Shown one piece after another: positions 36,401 to 49,986 of a DNA stretch of 64,000 nucleotides. Origin of the DNA: Sinohyriopsis cumingii. Its lineage: Eukaryota; Mollusca; Bivalvia; Unionida; Unionidae. The stretch spans positions 1,178,001 through 1,242,000 of the forward strand of contig JAPYKE020000263.1 of NCBI GenBank assembly GCA_028554795.2, given 5' to 3'. The notes beneath the pieces were generated by a model that was given only the letters and a program-made list of their open reading frames with translations, was not told where the DNA came from and ran no database searches. The position numbers and the translations under genes were made by a program. Position 1 is the first letter of the stretch; every line of letters begins with the position of its first letter.

Positions 36401-39400
36401 ATGATTTTCCTCATGTTTGCACTAATTAGTGATAACATTGTATTGATCGTTTTCTTATTTTGTGTCATATCCTTCAAAAACAGATTGTAAGTATTTTATA
36501 TAGCAACATTGTGTAATACTCACATAAGAAGTCATTAAATAGATCAAAAGAGACGAAAATCTATTTTTTATCCTCTAGTAACCATGTTTGCTATGTAAAC
36601 TAAAACGCGGGAGAAAAACAACCGAAGAAACAGTTTCCGAAACTATGAAAAAACACATCATATTTAACTGTATTGTTGACAATATAAGCCAAATGACATA
36701 TCATAATCAGATGACAAAACATATATTGACATCTTTGATAGCAATATTTCTATGTTAACGTTACTTTACTCTCTGTAACAGTATCAATATATGTAGGTGT
36801 TTTCCACTATCATCCAGCAACCTAATGTTGTTATCTTTCTCTGTCATTTATTCAAAGTTGGAAGTTTGTCATGTGAAAATAAATCAATCAGTAAAATCTA
36901 GTGAGCTTTGGATACAAGTTCGGTTTGAATTTATTTCCAAAATTATTCGTATCTATCAGAATTTGAATCCTTTGTACACGTGTTGAAATGCATATTTTCA
37001 GTTCCTTATTTCGTTTGTTTAATAATATTTTTATATTAAAAATTTGTGTTGTACGCTGCTAATGAAGACTTTGTGCTGATATATGGATACATCTGCGAAA
37101 CATACCATATATTTTCATTATAAACAAGTTGAAAACAAGTTATAAGCAGGAACAAATACCAAAGTAGATATATTGCTGGATACGTGCATTGATGCATACA
37201 CATAAATAATCATACATCATTATCTAAATACACGGAAACATATTGTATCATCATATTCTATTTAAACAAGTTATAACATATACAAGCAAATGTAATGCAA
37301 GACACATAGCCACAGAGCTTGTTGATTGTGAAGATGGAATTGAGTTGTGTCGTTAGTGAGAAGATGCCTGACAAATAAATTTGATATAATTTCTCTATTA
37401 TAAGACACATTACATTCTTTCTATTTATACTAATAATGAACGGTCGTATCATGTTACTGATTTGTTGTTCTTTATCATTATACCCTTCACAAAACAGGTA
37501 GTAAGTATTACATCTCAACATTTTATTGTACTTGCTCAAAATGCATTCACAAGACAGAAGAAACTTGGACATAATTTTATTTTTCCTCTTCGAATAACTT
37601 TTCTTTTTGTGTGTATGATCACAGCTGGGAAAGGTCTTAGAGACCAAGCAGCGTATCTAACCGTACTGCAGATTATGTAATCTAATCTTAGACATGAGTT
37701 ATGTTACAAATACATTATACATGCCTTTTTATATAAATATTGTTATTTTGAGCATATTTTCATGTCTGTGACAAGATGAATATTTTATTTTTTGTCATCC
37801 AGCATCTGAACGTTAGGATACTTTACTGATTTATATAAATTGGCAATTATATTATACCCTGTAAATATGATCCAAATCGATCAGCTGTGACTTATTTGAT
37901 GATTTGAGATTTACCTTGTTCAAACTGTGTTTAAATTTATTTTCAAAATAAGTTCTATCCAACTCGATGTTAGTGTGCACACGTGATTCAGTGTTTAATT
38001 CAATTTCTTGTTTCATTTGTGAATTTTGTTTGGAATGATGTGCAAAAATACAGTACTGTCCATGAGTATATGAAGACTGTATGAAAATATAGCGATTTCA
38101 TTCATTTGTGAAATATAAGATGCTTTTATCATAAAACAAAGTGAGAACAACAAATATCTAGGAATATATATCGATTACATATTCATGGATACATGCACTC
38201 ACGCATAAACATAAACATGTAAATACATTAAAACATACACAAACATAACAATATTGGGATATCCCAGTCGATTAGAAAGTTCGTTATAATACATTGACAC
38301 ACATATTGAAAGAGATAAATCAATATATTAGCTTATTGGTTGCTCACAGGGATTTGTTATATTGTTGCAGAGGATACATCAAATATCTGAAGTTGATATA
38401 ATTACTCTATTCCAGCGCATTATATCGTTTCTGTTTATAATGATATTAATCTGCAGTATCATTGATTTGGTATTTTCTTTTACATCCTATCATTCACAAA
38501 ACAGCGAGTAAGTATTATATCTGGACATTTTCTGATGCTTTCTCTGAACATCAATCCAAGAGACAGAAACGATAAGAAAATCAGATATTTTCTTTTTGTA
38601 ATGAACTTGTTTTGTGTGTAACGTATTCCCAAAGAGAAACCTCTGAAGAAAAACTGCAGAAACTGTGAAAGAAGAAAACAACAGATCTAACTATCCGTTA
38701 GATAACTTCAGCCAAACCATGAATGAGAGTCAGAGTACAGATAAATAATAGACACCATTCGAGGGCCAAATTGTAATATTTAATTTATTTTGTTTTGTAC
38801 AACAATTCATTACATGTTGTTTGTTTGTTGTAGTTTTTTTCGTGTTTGGTTATCATCAAGCAACGTAATATCTGCATGTTCCATTGAATTGTGTCGGCTT
38901 ACAATTACATTGCGTAAACATGGTCCGAACAAATCCGTAGACCTGTTGGGCATTGGATAATTTCATATTTTATCATGTTGTAAGTTTTTATCTTTTTGAA
39001 TATATTTACAAAATTAGTTGACTCTAGGGGAATGTGAAGGCTTTGTGTGCATATAACGATTCACCGAATAGTTCAGGTTTTTGGTTTTCTTAATATTATT
39101 TGAAATAACGTGAAATTTAAGTGTGATTCAGCTGTATATGAAGACTTTATGCAAAGTGTCGATTCATTTGTGAAACAAAACATGCATTTTCATTTTTCTG
39201 ATATTGTGTTTCTGTTCTTCATTATATTAAAAACAGGCAGTAAGTATTATACCTTGATATTTTCTAATACCTTAAGCATCCAACCAAGGCACACAATACA
39301 AAAGAATCAACTTTGATTTGTCTTTTTCAATGACACTGTTTCATGTCCAAAATAATACCCGATAAACAACTGAGGAAGAACACTGCATAACCTATGAAAG

Positions 39401-39895
39401 AGTGAACGACTGAGCTGACTGTACTGTAGACGGTGTAAGCTATGTCATTGGCACTGAGTCAGATGACAGCACTAATAATGTATTTGATATGATTAGCGTT
39501 ATGTGTAGTTTATTTTATTTTCTGTAACAAAATTAATCTCGGTATATTTCATGCAATACTATATCACTTTGCTTCATTCAAATTATGCACTGAAGTTTCA
39601 TCAGTATCAGATAATTTGTATTTTATCTTTCTGTGCAAAGTTTTGTTAGAATGTAATTCGAAAATAAATTGTGATCACCAGACTATGATTGCTTTAATGC
39701 TTGTTTAATGATCCATTGAATAATTCAATTTCTTATTTCCTTTTGAACTATCTTATAATTTTTTAATTGAGTGCCTTTTAGTTGTATATGAAGACTTTGT
39801 GCAAATATATAGACTGAGTTCAGAACACAACATTCAATTTCATTATGAACATGATTAGAAGGACTAATAACCAGGAATGCATACCAAAATACACT

Positions 39896-39896
<1 letters not shown>

Positions 39897-39927
<31 letters not shown>

Positions 39928-39954
39928 CATACATACATACATACATACATACAT
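39897..39954. repeat. (CATA)n microsatellite in array unit
   Basis: About 14 tetranucleotide units, grown from the cataaacata-type segment that every array unit has at this position. Confidence 0.95.
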
Positions 39955-42900
39955 AACGATATCGAACATCTAAGTCTATGGAGACCGGTTGTAATGCATT
40001 CAGAAATTGAGTGAAATTTTTTAACTATACATTGCTTGATGGCTGTTAGCAAGGAATCAAATTAATGTATTATACCAGATAAACCTAACAAGATTGATAT
40101 AATTTCTCAGTTACAAAACATGTTCTTGTTTAAATTGATAAGAATATCATCGTATAATTGATTTGTATTGTCCTCTGTTTGATTGTATCGCTTACAAAAC
40201 AGGTGGTAAGTATCATATCTCAACATTTTCTATGATTTGCTCTAAACTGTGATCAAACAGATGGAACAAAAGAGTGACTCTATGATTTGTGTTATTATAA
40301 TTACCTTGCATTTATGTGTTAAGTAATGAGCCAAAACGTTATAAACAAAATAATTAAATTATAATATGACAATGCAAGCTAAATCAATTGAAAGGGCTTC
40401 ATGACAGGTCATATATAACTTTGATAGCAATATTGTTTTTTAAAAATATATTTTCTTGTCTGTAGCAGCAGTAATATGTTTATTTATGTGTAATTTTCTC
40501 ACTATCATCCAGCGATTTAATTGAGGAGACTTTCACTGAATTTTATATTGCTTTGAAATTAAATCCAGCAAAACGTATCCGAATCAATAAGAACAATCTC
40601 TTCAACTTTGGATAACTTTTGTCTTGTTGTTCAAAATTTATTTTTATTTGATGCATTAGTTGAATTTACGAGACTGTTAATGCTTTCTACACATATAATG
40701 ATTCAGTGATGAATTAAATTGTTTCTTTAATTTGCTAATTTTTATTCAGATAATTTCCAAACCTTTGTTGCCATTCAGGAGTATATACGGCCTTTATGGA
40801 AAAATATAGATTTATATGTGAAATATTATGTGGATTTTCACGGTAAAATTGTAGTGTTGAATAATGAAGAAAAATACTAAATTAGATATCTTCGTGGATA
40901 CATGCATGCACGCATACGCACAAATAGGCATACATCGAAAACATGCATAAATACAAACAGATATAAAATAATTATAGTTTATGGGGACTCGATTGTTACA
41001 ATATGAACAACAAATATATTGACCGATATATAACTATTCATAGCTTATTGGTTATTTCGAAACATTTTAGTTATTTTATTTTAAAGTGTACAACTTGACA
41101 GGTAAAGATTATTGTATTATTCAATAAAGCAAATTATATCATAATGTTCCTATTTAAATTGATAGTAAGGCAACTTTATCATGTTATTAATCTCATATAT
41201 TTGTATATTTCATTAAATCCTTCAAACATAGCATGTAAGTATTATTTAAATATATTCTGATTCCTGCTTTAGCAGTCATCAAAGTGAATAAGGAGTAGAA
41301 AATCTAATTGATTTATTATTTTGCATACCGCAATTATCTGTAAAATAAAACCGGGCAAAAATTTTAAGAAACAATTGCCGAAACTGTGAAAGAAGAAACA
41401 TCTTAAACTAACTCATAGGTGAATGCTGGATGACAAATAAATTATAGACACGATCGATAGCAATAATTTGTTTAAATTATTTTCTCCTCCATAACAATGT
41501 TAATATGTTTTGTTTGTTTTTATAATCTGGCAATGAAATCTTGATATTTTTTTCTTATTTTCTCTATCAATTTGTAACTATATTAAGTAAATATGATACA
41601 ACTCAAGTAGTAGAATGCGTTCATTCGTATTATTATAGAGAATGCACCTAAAACACAGATATTTTTTTCATTACAATACAGATCTTTTTCTTTTTGTTGA
41701 TATTGATAACATATATTATTGATTTGTATTTTCTTCTGTTTCATTATCCCCCCCCCAAAAAAAAACAAAAAAAAACCACAGGCTGTAAGTATTATATCGC
41801 AATATTGTCTAGTGCTTGCCTTTTACATCCCTTTGCAATTAAAGCTAACAAGCATGATCTGAATGAATCACTTTGACCTCATGCACATTGGATAATACGA
41901 GATTTTACCTTTTTTATTCAAATTTTCTTTCAACTTTATTTTAAGATAAGGTGCATTAAACATATGTTATAAAGCTTTGTTTTAATTTTGTGATATTCGT
42001 TAGACGTAATTTCCAGAATAAAGTGCCATCTAGCAGTGTATTAAGTCTTTATGCAATTGTTAAACATGTGTATTTACATCAAGAACAAGATGAGATCGAC
42101 TAAGGACCATGGATATTTATTAAAATGCATACCTTCATTGATGACTACATGCACTCATATGCAATCATATATCCGCACATGAATATATGCATATCATTAT
42201 CGAAATATCATAGTCATTGCGATCAGATTTGTTGTAATACATTCAGCCGAATAATGTGAGTGACACGTCGCCAGATAAAGCTTATTGACTGTTAACCAAT
42301 ACATGTTTTTATTATAGTATAAACATGACAAGTACAGTTGACATAATTTCTCCATTACGACACCTTGTATCAACATTTTCCTTGTTTTACTGATAGTAAT
42401 CAGTAATATCGTATTGTTAATTTCATCTTTCTTATTTTTCATTATATTCTTCCAAACACAGTCTGTAAGTACTATGTCTTGACATTTTCTGTTGCATGCT
42501 CTAAACAGTCACCATAGTTACAGAACAATACATTAGAAAATCTAATTGTTTTCTTTCAATAATCTTGTTTTGTGTGTAAAATTATCCCGAGAAAATCGAA
42601 GAAAATTGCAGAAACATTGACAGAAGACACAAATCTAACCATAGTGTAGACGATATCATCTAGATCGTAGATAAACCGGAAGGCAAACAAAGCTAATAGC
42701 AATATTTTTATGTTTATTTTTCTGCAACAGTAATAATATGGTTTATTTTTCGTTACCCATGAATGTATTGTTAGTATTGTTCAGTGAATTTTGTACAAAC
42801 TTGTGACTAATGCTAGGAATAATGATTTAAATGAATCAGTGGAATTTCATTAGGGTTGATAGCTTGGTTTTTCTCCCTCGTTCGTTAACTTTATTTGAAT

Positions 42901-45175
42901 TTATTTCCAAAAATAATTATATCCAGCAGAATGTTAAGGCTTCGTGCACATATAATGATTCATTGTTAAATTAAATTTTATTGTAATATTTTGAGTTCCG
43001 ATTGAAATAATTTCCGAAACGTAATCCTATCCAGCAATACTTGCAGAATTTGTGCAACTGTATGAATTAGTTTATGAAATATAAGGTGTATGGTCACTAT
43101 AAACAAGTTGAAAATGGAATTCATACCAAAAATATCCATCTTCATTGATACATGCATGCGTGCATAAAAGTAAGCATAAACATTCTTCCAGACTGGATGA
43201 TATGAGGCTGTGGGAACATGTTTATGATATACAGACGTATATAGAGAAGGATATGTATCCAGATATAGCCTGTTGATTGTTAATAAGGATGTTAGTTGTA
43301 GTTATACGGGAGGCACCAAAGAAATACAGCTGATATAAGTTTGTCCTCCGCAACATATCATGTTTTTATTTATGCTCATATTAATCAGATCAGATATATC
43401 ATGTTTTTGGCTTTTATTTTTTCCTCTTTTTCATTATGATCTTCAAACAATACAACAGGTCGTAAGTATTACGTCTGGACATCTTGTAGTACTGCCTTTA
43501 AACAGTGATCTAAAAGACTGACGGAAATATTATAAAATCAGTTTTTTCAAACTTGCATATAGATTTTTTTGTGTGAAATCAACTCCAGAAAAGCATGTAT
43601 GGAAAAATATTCAAATCTGTGAAGAAAAAAAATTTAGATTTTACGATACTTTAGATCATGCATGCTATATCATAGAACACAGCCAGGTCACAAACAGATT
43701 ATAGAGTAATGGAGTATTTTAGATATAGCCATACATAGCATGGTGGTTCTTAAAAGAAGGAATTTAAGTAAAGTTGTTATAATTTCTCCATTAAAATAAA
43801 TTATATCATTTTGCTATTAATAGTGATATTTATTAGCATCATTATTTTCACTTCTTCTTTTTCATTATTTCCTTAAAAAAGCGAGTAAGTATATCTCAAC
43901 CTTTTCTTATATTTTTGATGACGGGTCATCAGTGATATAGAACAAAACAGTTGAAATGTTCTTTGATAAAACGAAACAGTATTTCGAACTATACTGTAAA
44001 TGATGTTAGCTAAAACAAAAACAAGAGTCAGATGACAAACAAATTATAATTTTCTTTAACGGCAATATTGTTAAATTTTGCTATATTTTATTTTCTGTAA
44101 CATCAATGACATGTGAAAGAAACACAAATCTGACAATACTTTAGACTTTGTAAGCCTCATTATAGAAAAGTCTGACAGCAAATTTTAGATGTGTCTGATA
44201 TCAATATGTTTAATCTATTTTTTTCCTTTCCTGAACACTTTTACCATCCTTTTTCTTAAACTCGTATTAATCAAATCTGTTAAAGAACTGTATTTTTTTT
44301 TCCTCTTTCATTATGTTCTATAAAAAAAAAAACAGTTGACAAATATATATCTGGACATTTGGTAATAATTTAAATAATGATCTAAGAGACAGAAGAAAAA
44401 AACATATATTAGAAAATCCGATTTTTATGTATGTAGAAATGCACTTTTCCTTGCTTAGCTACACGCGGGAAATTATCGAACAACCTAGTGTATGAGAACA
44501 AGTCTTCTAGAATACACATAAACAAACAAATGAAGTAAATTACCATACAAAGCTTGGTGATTCTTCAAAGAATGAATTAACTTAGACTATTAGTGAGGAT
44601 GCACAAACAAGTAAATTTGATATGATTTATCCATTAAAGTAAATTATATCATATTGCTATTAATTGTGATATTTATTAGCATCATTATTGTTACTTCTTC
44701 TTTTTCATAATTTCCTTAAAAAGCAGCAATTAAATATGAAATTTCAATTTGTATTATATTTTTATGACGGGTCATCAGGGATACCGAACAAAAGAGTTGA
44801 AATGTTCTTTGAAGAAAAAATACTGCAAATCATGTTCGCTAAAACATAAACAAGAGTCAGAAGACAAATAAATTATAATTGTCTTTAAAAGCAATATTGT
44901 TCTATTCCGCTATATTTTATTTTCTGTAACAATAATGACATTTTTTATTTTTGCATGATCATTCATCAAAATGATGTTGGAATCTTACACTGACTTTGAT
45001 ATTAATTTGTTATTATAATCAGTAAACATGACCTGACCCGAGCAGTGGAGTCCGCATGAATGAAGACGTCATATTATATGTGTACTTTTTTCGTTCACTT
45101 CATACAGACGACTATTGTGAAAGTCATATCGACATACATAGATTATTGATTGTTAATAAGGAATACAGTTATACT

Positions 45176-45178
<3 letters not shown>

Positions 45179-45241
<63 letters not shown>
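45179..45241. repeat. (TA)n microsatellite in array unit
   Basis: About 31 TA units lying 60 bp upstream of the TGG microexon site at 45,300. It gives a spurious Tyr/Ile reading frame. Confidence 0.95.
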
Positions 45242-45243
<2 letters not shown>

Positions 45244-46221
45244 CTTAGTCTTTTGTTCTTATGTACTTTTATTTTTTCATTATACCCTTCACTTAACAGT
45301 GGGTAAGTATTTTATAGCAACATTTTCGAAGGTATCCCTTAAAGAGCCATTTAAGAGACAGAACCTACGAGTAAATGATCAAACTTTTTTCATCAAATAA
45401 TGTTGGTCAGTCTCCGATAAAATAAAAATAAAAAACGAATGCCGAAAATTTGAACGAAAACACAAATCTGACTATACCTTAGACTTTGTAAGCCTTATCA
45501 TATAAACGTCTGACTACAAATTTTAGATGTGTCTGATATCAATATGTTTAATCTGTTTGTTTTCAAAAGAAGATTATAACTATTATATCTCAACATTTTC
45601 TTTTGCATGATTTAAATAGTCATCTTACTTCTAGAACATGAAATTAAAAAGTATAATTGTTTTCTTCCAATGACCCTATTTTGTGTGTAAATAATCCTTT
45701 AGAATAAAAAAACGAGGAAAAATTTCAAAAATTTTGAAAGAAGAAACATGTCTAACCGTAGTGATGATGATATAATCTAGATCATAGATAAACAAATTAT
45801 AGACTTCTTTGGTAGCAATATTTTTATATTTAGTTTATTTTTTTAGAAAAAATATTAATATGGTCATTTTATTTATTGCTACACAGCTATGCAGTATTAG
45901 TACCAGTCAGTGAATTTTGTATACGTTTGTGACTGTATCCAGGAAACATGATTTAAATGAATCGGTGGAATTTCATTAGCATTATATACCTTGGTTTCGC
46001 TATCTAATTCTTGAAATTTATTGAATCTGTTTCCAAAATAAGTTATATCGAACAGAATCTTAAGGCCTTGTGTACATATAACGATTCAATTTATGTTTTT
46101 AATTAAATTCTATTTTAATTGTTCGAGTTTGAAAAAATTTCCAAAATTGTATCCTACTTGGCAGTACTTGTCGAATCTGTGCAATTATATGATTTCATTT
46201 ATAATATGAACCGTAGATGTT

Positions 46222-46225
<4 letters not shown>

Positions 46226-46304
<79 letters not shown>
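46226..46304. repeat. (TA)n microsatellite in array unit
   Basis: About 39 TA units in a unit whose splice site (46,516) has decayed. Confidence 0.95.
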
Positions 46305-46306
<2 letters not shown>

Positions 46307-48726
46307 GAAATAGATATAGCCAGCTATAGTTAGCTGATTGGTAAGAAGGAATTTAGTTGCATTGTTAATCAGAACACAGCCAGGAAAACAAAATGTTGAT
46401 ATAATTTGTACTCTTCAAAACATACCATGTTGTTACTTATACTCATATTAATCAAATCAGTTATAGAAATGTAATTTTGTACGTTGTTCTTGTTTAATTA
46501 TGTTCTTAAAAATGGTTGGTAAATATATATCTGGACATTTTGTCATACTGCCTTTAAATAATCATCTAAGAGACAGATTTTTTTTTAATAGAAAATCCGA
46601 TTTTGATGTACATAGAAATGCACTTTTATTTGGTTACCTACACGCGGGAATGTATTGGAACATCCTAGTTTATAAGAATGAGTGTTTAAGAATACACACA
46701 AACAAACAATTGAAGTAAATTACATATAGCCATACATAGCTTGGTGATTCTTCAAAGAAGGAATTTACTTATAGTATTAGTGCGGACACACAACAAGTAA
46801 AGTTGATATAATTTATCCATTAAAGCAAAATATATCTTTTTGCTGTTACTAGTCATATTTATTTCGCTTTTGGTATTTGCATTCATCTGTTTTCATTATT
46901 TCATTCAAGAAACAGTGAAAAATGCAACTGTAGATATAACTATACTGTAAACGATTTTAGCTAGAGCGTAAACAAGAGTCAGATGACACAAATTGTAAAT
47001 ATCTTTGATATCAATATTGTTATATTTGCTTTGCTTTATTTTCTGTAATAATTATCACATTTTCAGCTTATTTTATTCATGATCATCCAGCAATATTTTA
47101 TATCGGTATCGTTCACTGACCGAAACCAATTTCTGACTATATTCAGTAAACATAATCCCAATGAGTCAGTGTAATCAACATGTATAAAACCCCACTAAAA
47201 AGCCATTTAAGAGACAGAACGTAAGAGTAAAGACTCGTACATTTTTCATCAAATATTGTTGGTTTGTTCGTAAAATTATCCCTGATAAAAAATAAATATT
47301 ACCGAAGTTGTCAAACAAGGAACAAGAAATCTGATTATACTTTATGTATGTCGTTGTCATTGATACAAATATTGTTATATTCAGGTTGTTTTTCGTTTCG
47401 TAAGAACATGAATGTATATAGTATATTTTTCGTCAAGCAACGTAATGCAAGTATTTATTTATACTGAATTGTATTATTTATATCCAGTAAAAATGTTCCA
47501 ATTCAATATACCCTCATCATTATATGATTATTTGATTAGTTATCATTTTATTAAAATTATATTTGCATTTATTAGCAAGATGTATTGTTATCTAATGGAA
47601 TGTTAAGAAATTGTGCACATATATTAATTCATTTTATAATTCAACTTTTGTTTGTAACAATTTCCAATATGTAGCGCTATCATTGGTATATGAACACTTT
47701 GTCACTCCTCATTATACTGATAATAATATTTATGTTGTGCTTCTCTTTCATAATATCCATCACAGATTAGCATGTAAGTATTATATCTCAACACTCTTTA
47801 GTATTTAAGCATAAAGCAAACAGAAAACAAAGAGTGGAAAAGCTATATATGTCCTTCAAATAACTTTGTTTTGTGTATGAAATAATCTATGAGAAAAACT
47901 GAAGAATTGGTTGCAGAAACTGAAAGAGGAAACAACCAGGTTGCAGACAACAAAAACTATTAATAATGATCAACTGCCTTTGATAGCAAATATTGTTAGG
48001 TTTAGTTTAGTTATTGTTTTCTTTTTGTAAAGTATTATGTGTTTAGTTTATCTATCATTCCAATACAACAATATAATCGATGTATATTTCACTGCAATTT
48101 ATGTATCTTGTGAACGTCATCCAAGTCATCAGTGAAATCAGATTAGCTTCGGAGAAATTCACTTTTGATCTAGTCCAAATTTTGTTTGAATGTATTTCAC
48201 AAAAAAGATGTAACCACCACAATGTGAGGACTTTGTTCAATTATAACGACTATTTGTATAATTCCATTTCTTTCTATCATTTAAGAAGTTTTTGGGAAAT
48301 AAGTTGCAAAACTGTTTGCTATCGGGCAGTAATATGAAGATATTTTGAAACTGTATCGGTCCATTTTGTAAAATATAAGCTGCAATTTCATCATAAACTG
48401 GTTAAGAACGACTATAAAGAATGCATCCATACAAACAAAACAATTTAATGGTTAAATGCATATTCACATGCACATGAACACGCATACATTATTGGAACAT
48501 CCTATTTCTATTGGAATACGCTTGTTATAATATATACAGACAAATGTAGTAAAAAATATTCAGGCAATACTTTGCTTATTGATCGCTAAGAAGGAACGTA
48601 CTATTACTATTATAGATGACACACTAAACAATTGCGGTCTGTGATGTGATTTTGATTTTTAACGTAGCTTTAACAATTTTTCAGTCATATCGCTACGATG
48701 TCTGCAATGTGGCAGTTTATAGTGAT

Positions 48727-48950
48727 GTCTAGCAATGGGGCATCATGCCGCAGACATGTAACATGATGTCCCACCCAGTCACATTATCCTGACACCATGC
48801 CGAGCAGTCCTAACACTAAGCTCTTAATGCTGAGCGCCAAGCGAGGCAACTGTTAGTACCATTTTTGTAAGTCTTTGGTATGACTCGGCCGGGGATCGAA
48901 CCCACGACCTCCCGCATCCCAGCGGTGAACAATTACGTCATCATGATCCT
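48727..48950 (-). repeat. tRNA-derived SINE (family A) inserted in last array unit
   Basis: Reverse-strand copy of the 24,262 element and better preserved. On the - strand it has the B box gtgggttcgatcccc, then ggccgagtcata, ttgcctcgcttgg, cattaagagcttagtgttagg, ggtgtcaggataatgtgac and gtctgcggcatgatgcc. The last array unit resumes on both sides, so the SINE arrived after the array formed. Sequence 49,100-49,740 has no other feature. Confidence 0.85.
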
Positions 48951-49744
48951 CTTTATATTGATATTAATCTGTAGTCTCATTATTTTTTCTGTTTCTTATT
49001 TTTCACTATATTTCTGACAAATCAAAGATTAAGTACTGTATCACGACATGTTCTAATACTTGTTCTAAACAGAAATTAAAGGGGGAGAAAACAAACAAGT
49101 AGAAAATAACACAATAGATTAGCTCTGAAAAATTTAAAGAATGTTTCATATTATTTTAAAAGTGCACGTTATATATGAAAAATTTGACTTTCTATTTTAA
49201 GGATCGTGCCTTCTTTTTGCCTTTGATATAATGCTTTTGTTATGGATACCTAAATTTGCTTGGCAGTATATTACCAGGTTGGTTCTGATTCCTGTTAAAT
49301 CCTTCACATTCTCTGCATTTTGTTGTTTGCTAGTTTTATGACCTGTCAAACTGACCAATGTGTCCAGGTCAATACCACATTAATCTGTATATATTGTCTG
49401 CATCATACTTGCTGTTTTCAGTGGTTTCTGGAGACTATCTAAAACCTTTGGAGTATACAAATTATTTGCATGGAAAACCCAGTATTTTCATCGAAATACA
49501 TTTGTGGAAGCAAATCCTCATAGTTATTATTATCGACATAGACCTTTAGATTTCTTTAAAAACTTAGTTTCAACTTTTTTATTGTGATTAATATTATAAA
49601 TTGTACGATCCGATGACTGGTTTAGGCTTCGTCGACGACTAGTCAATTCTTACTTGTACCAACAACCACATTAATTGGTGCTATGATCATTAGGGTAGAT
49701 GTATACAAGTACATGTTGCGTGCAGATATTGTGCATTTATGTTG

Positions 49745-49986
49745 TTGTTGTGGAGCTTAACGCCATTTTTCAGCACGCGATAGGCTATACATGGCGGCCA
49801 GTATTAATGGTGGAGGAAGAACCCGGGAAAATGCCGGAAAGAACCACCGACCCACGAGAAGCTACTGGCAAGCTTTCTCACATACCCACACTGGCTGAAT
49901 CCTAGACTCGAACCGCCGCAGACAGAGGCGAGATGGCAGTGATCCGTAACGAAGAGCGCTTTAGACCACTCGGCCACTCGGGGCCC
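49745..49986 (-). repeat. tRNA-derived SINE (family B), well preserved
   Basis: On the - strand the head reads ggggccccgagtggccgag then tggtctaaagcgctcttcg, with the B box ggcggttcgagtctagg. This resembles a Ser/Leu-type tRNA with a long variable arm. The body follows: ccagtgtgggtatg, gccagtagcttctcgtgggtc, ttcttcctccaccatta and a cgttaagctcc tail. A full tRNA acceptor stem is not formed, and the diverged copy at 383-625 shows it is a dispersed repeat. Confidence 0.8.

Larger units (their letters stand above)
33829..47773 (+). other. series of 15 putative 3-nt microexons within the array
   Basis: In each of 15 units an AG is followed by exactly three bases and then gtaagta. Triplet start and sequence: 33,829 TAT; 34,661 CCC; 35,315 CGC; 36,484 ATT; 37,498 GTA; 38,505 CGA; 39,237 GCA; 40,203 GTG; 41,232 CAT; 41,782 GCT; 42,462 TCT; 43,459 GTC; 43,882 CGA; 45,300 TGG; 47,771 CAT. 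The AG is usually preceded by ccttcacaaaac, after a T-rich tract. AG and gtaagta are invariant in all 15, while adjoining bases vary. This is the arrangement of a one-codon exon between two introns. Decayed counterparts lie at 44,336 (TTG, donor acaaat), 44,727 (CAA, ttaaat), 45,573 (ATT, ataact), 46,516 (TTG, acceptor gg), 46,916 (TGA, donor gone), 49,028 (ATT, GT missing) and 23,638. Transcription and splicing are inferred, not shown. Confidence 0.5.
33640..49100 (+). repeat. diverged tandem array, ~1-kb unit, about 21 units
   Basis: Successive stretches repeat the same order of blocks: ttgatataatttctcc; a T-rich run ending ccttcacaaaacag; the variable triplet; gtaagtattatatctcaacatttt; a tag around aaaatctgattttt; gaaactgtgaaagaagaaa; gatagcaatattgtta; gaatttatttccaaaataag; gtatatgaagactttgtgcaa; gatacatgcatgcacgcataaacat; ggaacatcctagtcta. 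Spacing between triplets is about 1,000 bp in complete units (for example 36,484 to 37,498 to 38,505) and 270-730 bp in deleted ones. Short frames inside are not coding. (CATA)n and two (TA)n runs and a SINE have invaded individual units. The array starts directly beyond the THAP element, and one unit lies on its far side at 23.5-24.25 kb. I do not recognise the repeat family. Confidence 0.85.

Noticed and set aside
37258-37647. 129-codon - strand frame inside the array
   Set aside because: Low-complexity AT-rich translation. Equivalent positions in neighbouring units are not open, so there is no coding constraint.
33640-49100. Repeat array as a CRISPR, rDNA or tRNA array
   Set aside because: Eukaryotic context, units of about 1 kb with no conserved short repeat/spacer alternation, and no rRNA or tRNA structure.
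49900-49986. Functional tRNA-Ser/Leu gene
   Set aside because: A and B boxes are present, but the acceptor stem does not close, and the sequence continues into a SINE body shared with 383-625.
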